DNA of 56,802 nucleotides from Bacteroides caecigallinarum (GCF_021530995.1 NZ_JADYTF010000006.1:1-56802); one strand, 5' to 3'; counted from the stretch's first letter, positions 7,651 to 17,208 are shown. A program made the numbers and translations. The notes: generated by a model not told the origin, from the letters alone.

Positions 7651-9216
7651 ATGAAATACCCTATAGGAATCCAGAGTTTTGAGCAGATAATCGAAGACGG
7701 TTATGTCTATATCGACAAGACCGACCTGGTATATAAACTTACCCACGAAGGCAAGATTTATTTCCTTAGCCGTCCGCGCCGTTTCGGTAAAAGCCTCCTT
7801 GTCTCCACGCTAAAGAATTATTACTTAGGGCATAAGGAGCTTTTCAAGGGACTGAAGATAGACAGCCTGGAGAAGGACTGGAATGTGCATCCTGTGTTTC
7901 ATGTGGACTTCAATGGATCGAACTTCTTGGAGGAAGGCGTTTTGGAGAAACGCCTGTATGCTTATTTGAGGGATTGGGAAAGGCAGTATGGCCTTGTTTC
8001 GGATGATGACAGTCTTGACTTGGGAGGACGTTTTATGGAAGTCCTTCGTGCCGCCCACGAGCAGACAGGCCGTCGTGCCGTAGTCCTGATAGACGAGTAC
8101 GACAAGCCTATCTTGGATGTTCTGGATACTGATTACGGTCTGGAAGACCGTCATCGTAACGTATTGAAAGGATTCTATTCTGTATTCAAGGGAGCCGACA
8201 GCCACCTCCAGTTCGTACTTCTCACGGGAGTAACGAAATTCTCTCAGGTTAGTGTGTTCAGCGGCTTCAACCAGCCCAAGGACATCAGCATGGACGCCCG
8301 CTACGAGACCCTTTGCGGAATCACTCAGGAAGAGCTTGACAGCTATTTTGTCGAGCCTGTATCTGCCATGGCAGAAAGAAGCCGTTGCTCTTTTGAGGAA
8401 ATGAAGTCTCTTTTAAAACAGAAATACGACGGTTACCATTTCAGTGACAACATGACCGATGTCTATAATCCTTTCAGCTTGCTCAATGCCCTTGACAGCC
8501 TTCGTCTTCAGGACTATTGGTTCAGTTCCGGCACTCCGACATATCTTATCCGTCTGCTTGCCCATTTCAAGGAGAACATGAACGAACTGACAGGCAAGTA
8601 TTATCGTACTGAAGAGTTCATCGACTACAAGGCTGATGTGGAACGTCCGCTTCCTATGATATATCAGAGCGGTTATCTGACCATCAAGGATTACGACATG
8701 GAGTTCAATACTTTCCTTCTTGACTTTCCGAACAATGAGGTCAAGAACGGTTTCCTGACTGCTCTGGCTTCATCTTATCTGAAACCCTCAGAAGAGACGG
8801 GTGGTTGGATTCGTGATGTGGTACGTACGTTGCGGGCAGGCGATACCGACAGACTGTGCAGTCTTTTCACCTCTTTCCTTTCGAGCATCCCCTATACGAT
8901 GCGCCGCAAAGACGATGAGGTGGAGCGTGAACGCTACTTCCAATATACGTTCTACCTGATTCTCCGCCTGATAAGCGTCTATACCGTTTATGTCGAGAAA
9001 GTGCAGAGCCAGGGCCGTGTGGACTGCGTGCTTGAGACACCTCAATATGTTTATATTTTTGAGTTCAAGCTGGACGGCACGGCGGACGAGGCGTTGCGCC
9101 AGATAGAAGAGAAAGGTTATGCCAATGAATACGCTTCGGATACACGTACCCTTTATAAGATAGGTGCAAGCTTCTCTTCCGAAACCGGAACGATAGGGGA
9201 TTGGAAAACGGTCTGA
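7651..9216 (+). CDS. AAA-ATPase-like / PD-(D/E)XK nuclease-like protein, copy 2
   Basis: This 521-residue protein is a tandem paralogue of the preceding gene, 63 bases downstream, and the two are nearly identical over long blocks. Walker A (RPRRFGKS, K47), Walker B (LIDEYDKPI, E149) and the nuclease-like D458...E471-F-K473 signature are all intact, so this is the copy with a complete active site. The middle region (about residues 225-285, and again around 380-405) is clearly diverged from copy 1. No separate promoter box was found, so both copies are probably transcribed together. The function is unknown; a role in DNA processing or defence is only a guess from the domains. Confidence 0.85.
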   Translation: MKYPIGIQSFEQIIEDGYVYIDKTDLVYKLTHEGKIYFLSRPRRFGKSLLVSTLKNYYLGHKELFKGLKIDSLEKDWNVHPVFHVDFNGSNFLEEGVLEKRLYAYLRDWERQYGLVSDDDSLDLGGRFMEVLRAAHEQTGRRAVVLIDEYDKPILDVLDTDYGLEDRHRNVLKGFYSVFKGADSHLQFVLLTGVTKFSQVSVFSGFNQPKDISMDARYETLCGITQEELDSYFVEPVSAMAERSRCSFEEMKSLLKQKYDGYHFSDNMTDVYNPFSLLNALDSLRLQDYWFSSGTPTYLIRLLAHFKENMNELTGKYYRTEEFIDYKADVERPLPMIYQSGYLTIKDYDMEFNTFLLDFPNNEVKNGFLTALASSYLKPSEETGGWIRDVVRTLRAGDTDRLCSLFTSFLSSIPYTMRRKDDEVERERYFQYTFYLILRLISVYTVYVEKVQSQGRVDCVLETPQYVYIFEFKLDGTADEALRQIEEKGYANEYASDTRTLYKIGASFSSETGTIGDWKTV

Positions 9217-9238
9217 AGGAAATGAATTTTTCTTTTTA

Positions 9239-9799
9239 TCAGAAATTCATCGAAGCATAAACCCCGTAATGGCCGTCACCTGCTACGGGACTTATCGTAA
9301 GGTTATGTCTTTTTGCAAACGGGCGTGTGAATATGTATGAGCTTGCAGTACCGATAACGGCTCCAGCTGCGACGTCCCACCAGTCGTGTTTCTTGCCATA
9401 GACACGGCTCCAGCCTACATACGTGGACAGCACGTATGCCGGTGCTCCCCATTTCCAGCCATAGCGGCGCTGTATAAAAGACGCTGCCGCAAATGATACT
9501 GACGTGTGCATAGAAGGAAAGGAGTGAAAGTTACTGTGGTCAGGACGTTCTTTTTTAACGGCATATTTCAGTGCGTATGTCACTCCAAGAGTTGTTATTC
9601 CAGCAAACACTCCTTGTTTTAGTCCCTGCCAGTCCTTGTTTATAAGAATAGCGGTCAGTCCGGCTACAGGTAAAAGTACTGCGCCTACATCTCCCGATGT
9701 ACGGACAGCCTTACGACTTCCGGTAACTTCGATGGTTTGTGCGCTTATGGAAAATGACATTGTACAAACCATAAATAATATGCTGATTCTTTTAATCAT
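9239..9799 (-). CDS. PAP2 family phosphatase
   Basis: The 186-residue protein has an N-terminal signal peptide (MIKRISILFMVCTMSFSISA) and the three-part PAP2 phosphatase signature: KYAVKKERPD, then SFPSMHTS, then SRVYGKKHDWWDVAAGA with the catalytic His pair. Such enzymes remove phosphate from lipid phosphates such as undecaprenyl pyrophosphate or phosphatidic acid, or from lipid A, at the outer face of the inner membrane. It lies about 50 bases downstream of a diacylglycerol kinase family gene on the same strand, a pairing that suggests lipid-phosphate recycling. The exact substrate cannot be read from the sequence. It is convergent with the AAA-ATPase pair. Confidence 0.85.
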   Translation of the reverse strand: MIKRISILFMVCTMSFSISAQTIEVTGSRKAVRTSGDVGAVLLPVAGLTAILINKDWQGLKQGVFAGITTLGVTYALKYAVKKERPDHSNFHSFPSMHTSVSFAAASFIQRRYGWKWGAPAYVLSTYVGWSRVYGKKHDWWDVAAGAVIGTASSYIFTRPFAKRHNLTISPVAGDGHYGVYASMNF

Positions 9800-9846
9800 A
9801 TTTTTATCATTTAGTATAGAAATGCAAATTTTGGTGTGTTAGTTTA

Positions 9847-10224
9847 TCAGAGCATTTCCATTATTTTAGGGACAAATATTATCAATCCTACTATGGCTGC
9901 TGAAATGGCAAGAATCAGCACTGCTCCTGCAGCAAGATCTTTTGTACGTTTGATAGCTTCATTATATTCAGGCGAAACGAGGTCTGCAATGGCTTCGATG
10001 GACGAGTTTACAGCTTCTGCTGCGAGCACTGTTCCAATAGCAAACGTTACTGCTATCCATTCTGTAGTGGATATGTCGAAAGCAAATCCGGCAATTATGA
10101 CGCAGAATGCAGCAGAGCAGTGTATCCATGCGTTGTGCTCTTTGGTTATGAGGAGTTTTATTCCGTTGAAGGCAAATTTGAAGCTCCTGAGTCTTTTTCT
10201 GAGTGTGAACCCGTCGTTCTTCAT
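9847..10224 (-). CDS. dgkA: Diacylglycerol/undecaprenol kinase family protein
   Basis: The 125-residue membrane protein shows the DgkA family core: a conserved amphipathic N-terminus (SFKFAFNGIK) and the catalytic helix segment EAVNSSIEAIADL around residue 70, flanked by three hydrophobic segments. Enzymes of this family phosphorylate diacylglycerol or, in many Gram-positives, undecaprenol. Which lipid is used here is not evident. It is followed by the PAP2 gene and preceded, 7 bases away, by the exonuclease III gene, so all three minus-strand genes may form one transcript. Confidence 0.88.
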   Translation of the reverse strand: MKNDGFTLRKRLRSFKFAFNGIKLLITKEHNAWIHCSAAFCVIIAGFAFDISTTEWIAVTFAIGTVLAAEAVNSSIEAIADLVSPEYNEAIKRTKDLAAGAVLILAISAAIVGLIIFVPKIMEML

Positions 10225-10231
10225 TTTTACT

Positions 10232-10987
10232 TTATAAATCGATGGTTACTTCTACCGGACAGTGGTCCGAACCGAATATTTCTGTATGTATTTTTGCTCC
10301 CTGAAGTTTATCAGCAAGGCGTGCAGAAGCCACGAAATAGTCAATACGCCACCCTGCGTTCTTTTCGCGTGCCTTGAAACGGTATGACCACCAGGAATAG
10401 ATATTCTCCATGTCAGGATAGAAATGACGGAAAGTATCAATGAAACCGGCATCGAGCAATGTCTGGAATTTTTCTCTTTCCTGGTCGGTAAATCCGGCAT
10501 TCATGCGGTTAGTCTTTGGATTTTTCAGGTCTATTTCCTTGTGTGCCACATTCAGGTCTCCGCAAACCAGTACCGGTTTTTTGCTGTCAAGGTTCTTGAT
10601 GTATGCCCTGAAATCGTCTTCCCATGTCATTCGGTAGTCAAGACGTTTCAAACCGTCCTGTGAATTAGGGGTATATACTGTTACAAGGAAGAAGTTTTCC
10701 ATTTCGAGTGTTATCACACGTCCTTCGTGGTCATGTTCGTCAATGCCTATGCCGTATGTTACGTTCAGAGGCTGGTGACGTGTGAATATTGCTGTACCAG
10801 AATAGCCTTTCTTTTCGGCATAATTCCAGTATGATGTGTATCCTTCGAAACTGAGGTCAAGTTGTCCTTCCTGCATCTTTGTTTCCTGCAGGCAGAAGAA
10901 ATCGGCATCAAGTGCCTTGAATGAATCACGGAAACCCTTGTCGCAGCAGGCGCGGATTCCGTTTACGTTCCATGAAATAAGGCGCAT
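10232..10987 (-). CDS. xth: Exodeoxyribonuclease III
   Basis: The 251-residue protein is a full-length ExoIII/AP endonuclease. It has ISWNVNGIRA at the N-terminus, the metal-binding FFCLQETKM motif, VCGDLNVAHKEIDL with the catalytic Asp/Asn, and the closing FGSDHCPVEVTIDL motif. It cuts DNA at abasic sites and degrades 3' ends in base excision repair. All catalytic motifs are present. It is the first of three closely spaced minus-strand genes. The upstream gap holds AT-rich low-complexity sequence and I could not place a promoter with confidence. Confidence 0.95.
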   Translation of the reverse strand: MRLISWNVNGIRACCDKGFRDSFKALDADFFCLQETKMQEGQLDLSFEGYTSYWNYAEKKGYSGTAIFTRHQPLNVTYGIGIDEHDHEGRVITLEMENFFLVTVYTPNSQDGLKRLDYRMTWEDDFRAYIKNLDSKKPVLVCGDLNVAHKEIDLKNPKTNRMNAGFTDQEREKFQTLLDAGFIDTFRHFYPDMENIYSWWSYRFKAREKNAGWRIDYFVASARLADKLQGAKIHTEIFGSDHCPVEVTIDL

Positions 10988-11088
10988 ATTTAATTAATAA
11001 TTAAGAATTAATAATTGAGAGTTACGGGTTGTCGGTTGTTAGTTGTCATAACCATTCGGACAGAAACTAACAACTAAAAACTAACATC

Positions 11089-11772
11089 TCACTTCGTTAT
11101 ATCAAAAAGATAAGTGATTTTACCGCATATGTAAGTATGTGCAGAGCGTGAGAAATAATCTTTTTTTGTTGTGTTGAAGAAATCGCTAAGTCCGAAATAG
11201 TATCTGCCTTCAAGAAGGAAATGTCCTATGCCGGTACGTATCTCCAGACCTCCACCTCCAATCAGTCCATAGTCGAAACCGTTTTCTGCAGCTTTGCCGT
11301 ATTGTTCATTTTGTATTGAAGGAATGGCATGAGTTTCCTTTTCATTAAGAAGGAAACCTATTTGCGGACCGAGGTTAAGGATGAAACGTGCTCCGTTGCC
11401 ATATTCTTTTCCGAACGCCAGATGAGCCATGAGCGGTATTTCTACATAGTTCATAGCTCGTTGGTAGCTGTCACCACTTCCGTCTTCTATCACCTCTTTC
11501 CATCCGCGCTGGGAGTAGTTGACCTCCGCCTGAATACCGCAAATCATGCTGAAATATTTCTCTGATATATATCTGGCGGTAAATCCCATTTGCGGACCTA
11601 TTAAGTAACCTTGTTTTATTCTTGGTGAGAAATCAACGTTTCCCAGATTGACTCCTCCGTTTATACCTATGGAAAAGTTATGTTTTTGTTCCTGCAACTG
11701 GGCGTTGGCTGTAGAAACATTAAAGCCAAGGATAATACCAAGCAAATAGAGTATATATATTTTTTTTATCAT
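11089..11772 (-). CDS. PorT-like outer membrane beta-barrel protein
   Basis: The 227-residue protein has a signal peptide (about residues 1-24, ending near TANA) and alternating hydrophobic strands of a small outer membrane beta-barrel, of the type annotated as PorT family or OMP_b-brl (INGGVNLGNVDFS, YIGPQMGFTARYIS-like and GLIGGGGLEIRTG-like stretches). Its start codon overlaps the stop of the upstream LysM gene by four bases, so the two are translationally coupled and probably act together at the cell envelope. The specific function is unknown. Some PorT relatives take part in type IX secretion, but I see no evidence for that here. Confidence 0.75.
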   Translation of the reverse strand: MIKKIYILYLLGIILGFNVSTANAQLQEQKHNFSIGINGGVNLGNVDFSPRIKQGYLIGPQMGFTARYISEKYFSMICGIQAEVNYSQRGWKEVIEDGSGDSYQRAMNYVEIPLMAHLAFGKEYGNGARFILNLGPQIGFLLNEKETHAIPSIQNEQYGKAAENGFDYGLIGGGGLEIRTGIGHFLLEGRYYFGLSDFFNTTKKDYFSRSAHTYICGKITYLFDITK

Positions 11773-13565
11773 TCAAAGTCAAGTTTTATCAGTTCATAAT
11801 CCTTAGAGAAGTGTACGAAGAATACTTTCCGGTTAATAAATCCTCCCCAGTTGTTTACCCTTTCAAACTTGAAACCGGTCTGTATAGGTGTCACCTGTAT
11901 TGAGTTCAGATTTTCCTCCAACTTGTTTCCGTATTTAGACAGACCTTTTAGGAAGAAATATCCTGTGTCGTATCCCAACATTCCGTATTTCGGGTATATG
12001 TTTGCCATGTCCTTACTGTACCAGCGGCGGTATGAGTTGGTGAAATGGACAGCAGCAGGGAAAAGATTGTTTGTATAGAATGACGAATAGAAATAAGTAT
12101 CTATTTCGTAAAAACTTGCAAGATAGTCGTTTGTATAAGTCTGCCATTCAGGATAGCCGAACAGGTTCATCATATAGTTTGGACGTTCGCGTCGGATCTG
12201 TGTCAATTGTGGAAGAATTTTTACCAGTGCGGTACTTTTTCCTGAAGTAGGTATGAATATGTTGTTTCTCAGCGTATCCATAACTGTAGTTATCTCATAA
12301 AAATTATCAGTTACGGTAAAATCGCGATAGCTTATGCCATTGTTCCTTAATTCTGTCTTCATACCTTTGATGAACTCATCCTTTTCTCTGTCACCATTGC
12401 TTGCGTTCAGGAATATCACGTTGCTGTCGCTGAACTTGCGTGTAAAGTGTTCGTAAACTTCGGAATACAGATATGACTGTGGAGTATTTATCTGATAGAT
12501 GTGAGGATTTTTGAAAACCTCATCTACTTTAGGAGCAAACGGGACTACCAGACGTATGTTGTTCTTGTCGGCGAATGTTGCCAGAACATCAATATCCTGT
12601 GCTTTTGCCGGACCGAATATTATGTCCATATTCTTCATTTCCTTTTTTGAGAGGATGCTGTTCAGGGTAGCTTCTCTTCCTTTCGTGTCGTATGTGTAAA
12701 GATCTATGGATACACCTTGTTTTTTCAGACTATCCACTGCCATAAGGAAGCCTTCGTAATATTCCACCATTCGTACTTGCTCATCCATATTGGTGCTTGT
12801 ACCTGCCATAAAAGGTAACATTACTGCCGCTTTGATAGTCTTTATGTTTTTTTTCAGTTCTTCGTTCTGACTGAAAACCTCTTCGTTGGTAAGTTCTTTT
12901 GTTATAGGTTGTGATTCTGACTCTTGTTTCTTGTCATTCTTTCCGTATGGTATGAAAAGGAATGTACCTTTTTTCAGCTTACCTTTCTTCAACTCAGGGT
13001 TTGCTGCTATCAATTCTTCTTCTGTTATGCCATATTCACGGCTGATGCTGAAAATGGTTTCTTTCCTTTCCACTTTATGCATGTCTTTCCAGTCGTTCAT
13101 CTTCACGTTTGTGTTCTCCTGTTCTTCGATTTTAGGAGTCTCTTTTTGTGGCTTGGAATCTGACTGTACCGGAATTATTATTACCTGTCCCGAGCGGAAA
13201 TTCTCTGTACTCAGTCCTGGATTGGCTTCGCATATAGCCTGTGTGGTGACATTATATTTCACCGATAGACGGTACAAAGTTTCGCCTGCTTGTATTGTGT
13301 GGAATACAGGTTTGTCGGAGTTTGTTGTAGCTGCCTGTGGAATTTTAAGTGCAGCTCCCTCTCGGATTTGCTTGTCGCTGCCTGGATTGAGACGTACAAT
13401 GTCGTCAATGGTGACGTTGTACATACTTGATATAGAGTATAGGCTTTGGCCTTTGGTTACTGTGTGAAGGAAATATCCGCTCTCGGCTGTAGCCTGAGCC
13501 ATTACTTTGATGCTGCTTCCGGCAATGATTGCCAGTGCAAGAAATACAGATTGAATAAATTTCAT
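11769..13565 (-). CDS. LysM-repeat protein with periplasmic-binding-like domain
   Basis: The 598-residue secreted protein has a signal peptide (to about residue 24), then three LysM domains (roughly 31-76, 87-133 and 160-208; each with a GQSLYSIS- or GETLYRLS-like start and an LxxGxxLxIP end). From about 240 to 580 it has a type I periplasmic-binding-protein-like fold (IKAAVMLPFM, YYEGFLMAVDSL, DIIFGPAKAQDIDVLA). LysM domains bind peptidoglycan, so this is probably a wall-tethered periplasmic sensor or scaffold. There is no lipobox and no transporter next to it. It is translationally coupled to the downstream beta-barrel gene and divergent from uvrA. The ligand is unknown. Confidence 0.82.
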   Translation of the reverse strand: MKFIQSVFLALAIIAGSSIKVMAQATAESGYFLHTVTKGQSLYSISSMYNVTIDDIVRLNPGSDKQIREGAALKIPQAATTNSDKPVFHTIQAGETLYRLSVKYNVTTQAICEANPGLSTENFRSGQVIIIPVQSDSKPQKETPKIEEQENTNVKMNDWKDMHKVERKETIFSISREYGITEEELIAANPELKKGKLKKGTFLFIPYGKNDKKQESESQPITKELTNEEVFSQNEELKKNIKTIKAAVMLPFMAGTSTNMDEQVRMVEYYEGFLMAVDSLKKQGVSIDLYTYDTKGREATLNSILSKKEMKNMDIIFGPAKAQDIDVLATFADKNNIRLVVPFAPKVDEVFKNPHIYQINTPQSYLYSEVYEHFTRKFSDSNVIFLNASNGDREKDEFIKGMKTELRNNGISYRDFTVTDNFYEITTVMDTLRNNIFIPTSGKSTALVKILPQLTQIRRERPNYMMNLFGYPEWQTYTNDYLASFYEIDTYFYSSFYTNNLFPAAVHFTNSYRRWYSKDMANIYPKYGMLGYDTGYFFLKGLSKYGNKLEENLNSIQVTPIQTGFKFERVNNWGGFINRKVFFVHFSKDYELIKLDFE

Positions 13566-13591
13566 TTTTCAGCTATATGATTATTTACGGG

Positions 13592-13599
13592 CAAAAGTA
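13592..13599 (-). promoter_or_regulatory. -7 promoter box for the LysM gene
   Basis: On the minus strand this reads TACTTTTG followed by C, matching the -7 consensus, about 27 bases before the LysM ATG. It lies back to back with the uvrA promoter. Confidence 0.5.
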
Positions 13600-13611
13600 C
13601 GAAAAAAGCAT

Positions 13612-13619
13612 TATCTTTG
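13612..13619 (+). promoter_or_regulatory. -7 promoter box for uvrA
   Basis: TATCTTTG followed by C matches the -7 consensus and ends 24 bases before the uvrA ATG. The whole divergent gap is only 78 bases, so the -33 regions of the two promoters overlap. Confidence 0.5.
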
Positions 13620-13643
13620 CAATGTTTCACTGAATATTAAGAT

Positions 13644-16475
13644 ATGACAGAAGGAAAAGAAACGATAAGCGTGCAGGGAGCACGTGTACATAATCTGAAA
13701 AATATAGATGTCGAAATACCGCGTAACAGCCTTACGGTTATCACCGGGCTGAGTGGAAGCGGTAAGTCGTCGCTTGCATTCGATACAATCTTCGCCGAGG
13801 GACAGCGCAGGTATATAGAGACATTCTCCGCATACGCCAGAAATTTCCTTGGTGGAATGGAACGTCCTGATGTTGACAAGATTACAGGACTGAGTCCGGT
13901 TATCTCGATCGAGCAGAAGACGACCAACAAGAATCCGCGTTCCACTGTGGGTACAACTACCGAGATATACGACTATCTGCGTCTGCTCTATGCGCGTGCA
14001 GCTACGGCATATTCCTATCTTTCGGGAGAGAAGATGGTGAAATATACCGAGGAACAAATCATAGAACTTATAAACCGTGATTATAAGGGAAAGCGTATCT
14101 TTATACTTTCTCCATTGGTTCGTACCCGTAAGGGACATTATAAGGAGCTGTTCGAGCAGGTGCGTAAGAAGGGTTACCTATACGTAAGGGTTGATGGTGA
14201 GGTGAGAGAAATAACTCACGGCATGAAGCTTGACAGATATAAGAACCACGATATAGAAGTGGTAGTGGATAAAACGGTTGTAACCGAGAAAGAGGATAAA
14301 AGATTGCGCCAGAGTGTGGCTACAGCCATGCGGCTGGGAGACGGCCTGCTTATGATACTTGATGCCCAGACAGAAAGCGTGCGTCACTACAGCAAGCGCC
14401 TGATGTGTCCGGTCACAGGACTTTCTTATCGTGAGCCGGCACCGCACAATTTCTCTTTCAATTCTCCGCAGGGTGCATGTCCGCGATGCAAGGGACTGGG
14501 ATATGTCAATCTGATAGACGTTGACAAAGTTATACCGGACCGTTCTCTATCTGTATATGAAGGAGCTATCGCACCGCTCGGTAAGTATAAGAATGCAATG
14601 ATCTTCTGGCAACTCAGCGCATTGTTCGAACGACATGAGGCTACACTGAAAACTCCTGTAAGCGAATTGCCTGACGATGCCATCAATGAGATTCTCTACG
14701 GTTGCGACGAGCGTCTGAAGATAGACAGTTCGCTCGTTCATACCTCGTCCGACTATTTTGTGGAATACGAAGGGATAGTAAAGTATATACAGATGATGCA
14801 GGAGAAAGATGCTTCTGCCACTGCTCAGAAATGGGCTGAACAGTTTGCCAAGACTGATGTCTGTCCTGAGTGTAAGGGGATGAGGCTTAATAAGGAGGCA
14901 TTGCATTTCCGTCTGCACGACAAGAATATTTATGAGCTTGCTTCTATGGATATCAGCGAGCTTTATGAATGGCTTCAGGGAGTGGAGGAACATCTCGACA
15001 GTAAGCAGAAAGTCATAGCTCAGGAGATTCTGAAAGAAATCCGTACCCGTCTGAAATTCCTGCTTGATGTGGGACTTGAATACCTTTCTCTCAATCGTAC
15101 TTCTGTCAGTCTTTCGGGTGGCGAAAGCCAGCGTATCCGCCTTGCAACACAGATTGGTTCGCAGCTTGTAAATGTACTTTATATCCTTGATGAACCTAGT
15201 ATCGGACTTCATCAGAGAGATAATGTCCGACTGATAAACTCCCTGAAAAGTCTTAGAGATATAGGCAACTCGGTGATAGTAGTAGAGCATGACAAGGACA
15301 TGATGCTGGCATCGGACTATATAGTGGATATGGGACCGAAGGCAGGACGATTGGGCGGTGAAGTGGTATTTGCAGGAACTCCGCAGGAGATGCTGAAGAC
15401 ACACACTATGACATCGCAGTATCTGAATGGTGAAATGAAGATAGAAATACCTGCCCAAAGAAGACCGGGCAACGGCAAGAAACTGTCTATGTTCGGAGCC
15501 AAGGGAAACAATCTGAAAGGAGTGGATGTGGAATTTCCTTTGGGAACACTTATCTGTGTGACAGGTGTTTCGGGAAGCGGTAAGTCAACACTTATCAACG
15601 ACACTCTTCAACCTATACTTTCGCAACATTTCTACCGTTCGCTTCAGGACCCTTTGCCATACGACCGTATTGAAGGACTGGAGAATATAGATAAGGTGGT
15701 AAATGTGGATCAGTCGCCGCTTGGGCGTACTCCGCGTTCAAATCCGGCTACATATACCGGAGTGTTCTCGGATATAAGAAACCTGTTTGTAGGTCTGCCG
15801 GAAGCAAAGATACGTGGTTACAAGCCTGGACGTTTTTCGTTCAATGTAGCCGGAGGACGCTGTGAGGCTTGCGGAGGAAACGGATATAAGACCATAGAAA
15901 TGAACTTCCTGCCGGATGTGCTTGTGCCTTGCGAGGTATGTCATGGAAAGCGATATAACCGTGAGACATTGGAAGTAAGATACAAAGGAAAGTCCATAGC
16001 CGACGTGCTTGATATGACAATAAACCGTGCTGTGGAGTTTTTCGAGAATGTCCCTCAGATACTGAATAAGATAAAGGTACTTCAGGAAGTAGGTTTGGGA
16101 TATATCAAGTTGGGACAGCCCTCAACCACTCTTTCCGGTGGAGAGAGCCAGCGTGTGAAACTTGCTACCGAACTCTCGAAGAAAGATACAGGAAAGACTT
16201 TCTATATTCTTGACGAACCTACCACAGGATTGCATTTCGAGGATATCCGTGTACTGATGAATGTACTCAACCGTCTGGTGGACAAAGGAAACACAGTTCT
16301 GGTTATAGAACATAACCTTGATGTTATAAAGATGGCTGACTATATCATCGACATGGGACCTGAAGGCGGAAAGGGTGGAGGACAGTTGCTTTCGTGCGGA
16401 ACACCTGAGGAAGTGGCTATGTCTGATAAAGGATATACACCTAAATTCCTTAAAGAAGAACTAAATCAGAAATAA
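13644..16475 (+). CDS. uvrA: Excinuclease ABC subunit A
   Basis: The 943-residue protein is a full-length UvrA, the DNA damage sensor of nucleotide excision repair. It has two ABC ATPase modules: Walker A GLSGSGKS at 35-42 and GVSGSGKS near 625, and two LSGGE signatures. Paired CxxC zinc motifs ([18 protein letters not shown] and [19 protein letters not shown]) are complete. UvrA dimers load UvrB on damaged DNA. The gene is monocistronic as far as I can see, with its own promoter box 24 bases before the ATG. I found no LexA-like box in the short upstream gap. Confidence 0.97.
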   Translation: MTEGKETISVQGARVHNLKNIDVEIPRNSLTVITGLSGSGKSSLAFDTIFAEGQRRYIETFSAYARNFLGGMERPDVDKITGLSPVISIEQKTTNKNPRSTVGTTTEIYDYLRLLYARAATAYSYLSGEKMVKYTEEQIIELINRDYKGKRIFILSPLVRTRKGHYKELFEQVRKKGYLYVRVDGEVREITHGMKLDRYKNHDIEVVVDKTVVTEKEDKRLRQSVATAMRLGDGLLMILDAQTESVRHYSKRLMCPVTGLSYREPAPHNFSFNSPQGACPRCKGLGYVNLIDVDKVIPDRSLSVYEGAIAPLGKYKNAMIFWQLSALFERHEATLKTPVSELPDDAINEILYGCDERLKIDSSLVHTSSDYFVEYEGIVKYIQMMQEKDASATAQKWAEQFAKTDVCPECKGMRLNKEALHFRLHDKNIYELASMDISELYEWLQGVEEHLDSKQKVIAQEILKEIRTRLKFLLDVGLEYLSLNRTSVSLSGGESQRIRLATQIGSQLVNVLYILDEPSIGLHQRDNVRLINSLKSLRDIGNSVIVVEHDKDMMLASDYIVDMGPKAGRLGGEVVFAGTPQEMLKTHTMTSQYLNGEMKIEIPAQRRPGNGKKLSMFGAKGNNLKGVDVEFPLGTLICVTGVSGSGKSTLINDTLQPILSQHFYRSLQDPLPYDRIEGLENIDKVVNVDQSPLGRTPRSNPATYTGVFSDIRNLFVGLPEAKIRGYKPGRFSFNVAGGRCEACGGNGYKTIEMNFLPDVLVPCEVCHGKRYNRETLEVRYKGKSIADVLDMTINRAVEFFENVPQILNKIKVLQEVGLGYIKLGQPSTTLSGGESQRVKLATELSKKDTGKTFYILDEPTTGLHFEDIRVLMNVLNRLVDKGNTVLVIEHNLDVIKMADYIIDMGPEGGKGGGQLLSCGTPEEVAMSDKGYTPKFLKEELNQK

Positions 16476-16499
16476 ATTGTTTAATCTATACAGACGTAA

Positions 16500-16580
16500 T
16501 TATGAATGCTGTTTAACCAGCTTTTAAAAAGTATTTAAATAGCTTTTAAACGGCATTTAAACATTGTTTAAAATTATAAC
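16500..16580. repeat. AT-rich TTTAAA repeat tract
   Basis: Five or more units of the type GTTTAA/CTTTTAAA/ATTTAAA occur at about 10-14 base steps between uvrA and ybaK. A shorter similar tract lies at 55655-55690. I cannot assign a function. Confidence 0.4.
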
Positions 16581-16591
16581 ATTATAAAGTT

Positions 16592-17077
16592 ATGGCTAAA
16601 GAAAAAATATCCAAGACCAATGTGGCAAGACTGTTGGACAAGGATAAGATAAAATACGAACTCGTGCCATACGAGGTCGATGAGAATGATTTGAGTTGCG
16701 TGCATGTAGCCGCTACGCTCGGTGAGAATATAGAACAGGTATTCAAGACACTTGTCCTTCATGGCGATAAGTCTGGATATTTCGTATGTGTGATTCCGGG
16801 AGAACATGAAATAGATCTGAAACTGGCAGCCAAGCTGTCCGGAAACAAGAAATGCGACCTTATCCCGATGAAAGAACTTCTTCCGCTTACGGGATATATT
16901 CGCGGTGGATGCTCGCCGATAGGTATGAAGAAACATTTCCCTACGTATATCCATCACACATGTAATGATTTCGATTATATCTATGTTAGTGCCGGAGTAC
17001 GCGGATTGCAGGTTAAGATAGCTCCTGCAGATTTGATTAAGGTGAGCCGTGCGGAAGTCTGCACATTATTTGAGTGA
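16592..17077 (+). CDS. ybaK: Cys-tRNA(Pro)/Cys-tRNA(Cys) deacylase YbaK
   Basis: The 161-residue protein belongs to the YbaK/EbsC editing domain family. It has KISKTNVARLLDK at the start, a conserved KTLVLHGDK strand, and the catalytic-loop motif GGCSPIGMKKHFP near residue 107. YbaK removes Cys wrongly attached to tRNA(Pro), so it guards translation fidelity. Length and motifs are those of the free-standing bacterial enzymes. It follows uvrA on the same strand after about 115 bases of AT-rich repeat sequence; whether it has its own promoter is unclear. Confidence 0.92.
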   Translation: MAKEKISKTNVARLLDKDKIKYELVPYEVDENDLSCVHVAATLGENIEQVFKTLVLHGDKSGYFVCVIPGEHEIDLKLAAKLSGNKKCDLIPMKELLPLTGYIRGGCSPIGMKKHFPTYIHHTCNDFDYIYVSAGVRGLQVKIAPADLIKVSRAEVCTLFE

Positions 17078-17120
17078 TGTGTTTCAAACCTGACATAACC
17101 TGATGTGCTCATGTCTCTGG

Positions 17121-17208
17121 CTTCAAACTATAGTTTTACGCACTTCAAACTACAGTTTTACGCATTACAAACAATAGCTTTACGCACTTCACACTACAGT
17201 TTTACGTA
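17121..17208. repeat. Four 22-bp tandem repeats
   Basis: Four head-to-tail 22-base units at 17121, 17143, 17165 and 17187 follow the pattern CTTCAAACTAYAGTTTTACG plus CA. The units differ at a few positions, and the last ends GTA. They sit between ybaK and the antiporter gene. The two-turn period suggests a protein-binding array or a simple satellite; no spacer sequences are present. Confidence 0.8.

Noticed and set aside
9836-10237. 133-codon plus-strand open frame
   Set aside because: It lies opposite the clear diacylglycerol kinase gene and shows no recognisable protein features.
12886-13467. 193-codon plus-strand open frame
   Set aside because: It is antisense to the LysM repeats, whose family match on the minus strand is unambiguous.
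16500-16580. TTTAAA tract as a replication origin or DnaA-box cluster
   Set aside because: The units do not match DnaA boxes, and similar tracts occur elsewhere (55655-55690), so a general low-complexity origin is more likely.
17121-17208. Possible CRISPR array
   Set aside because: The units are directly adjacent with no spacers, and no cas gene is near.
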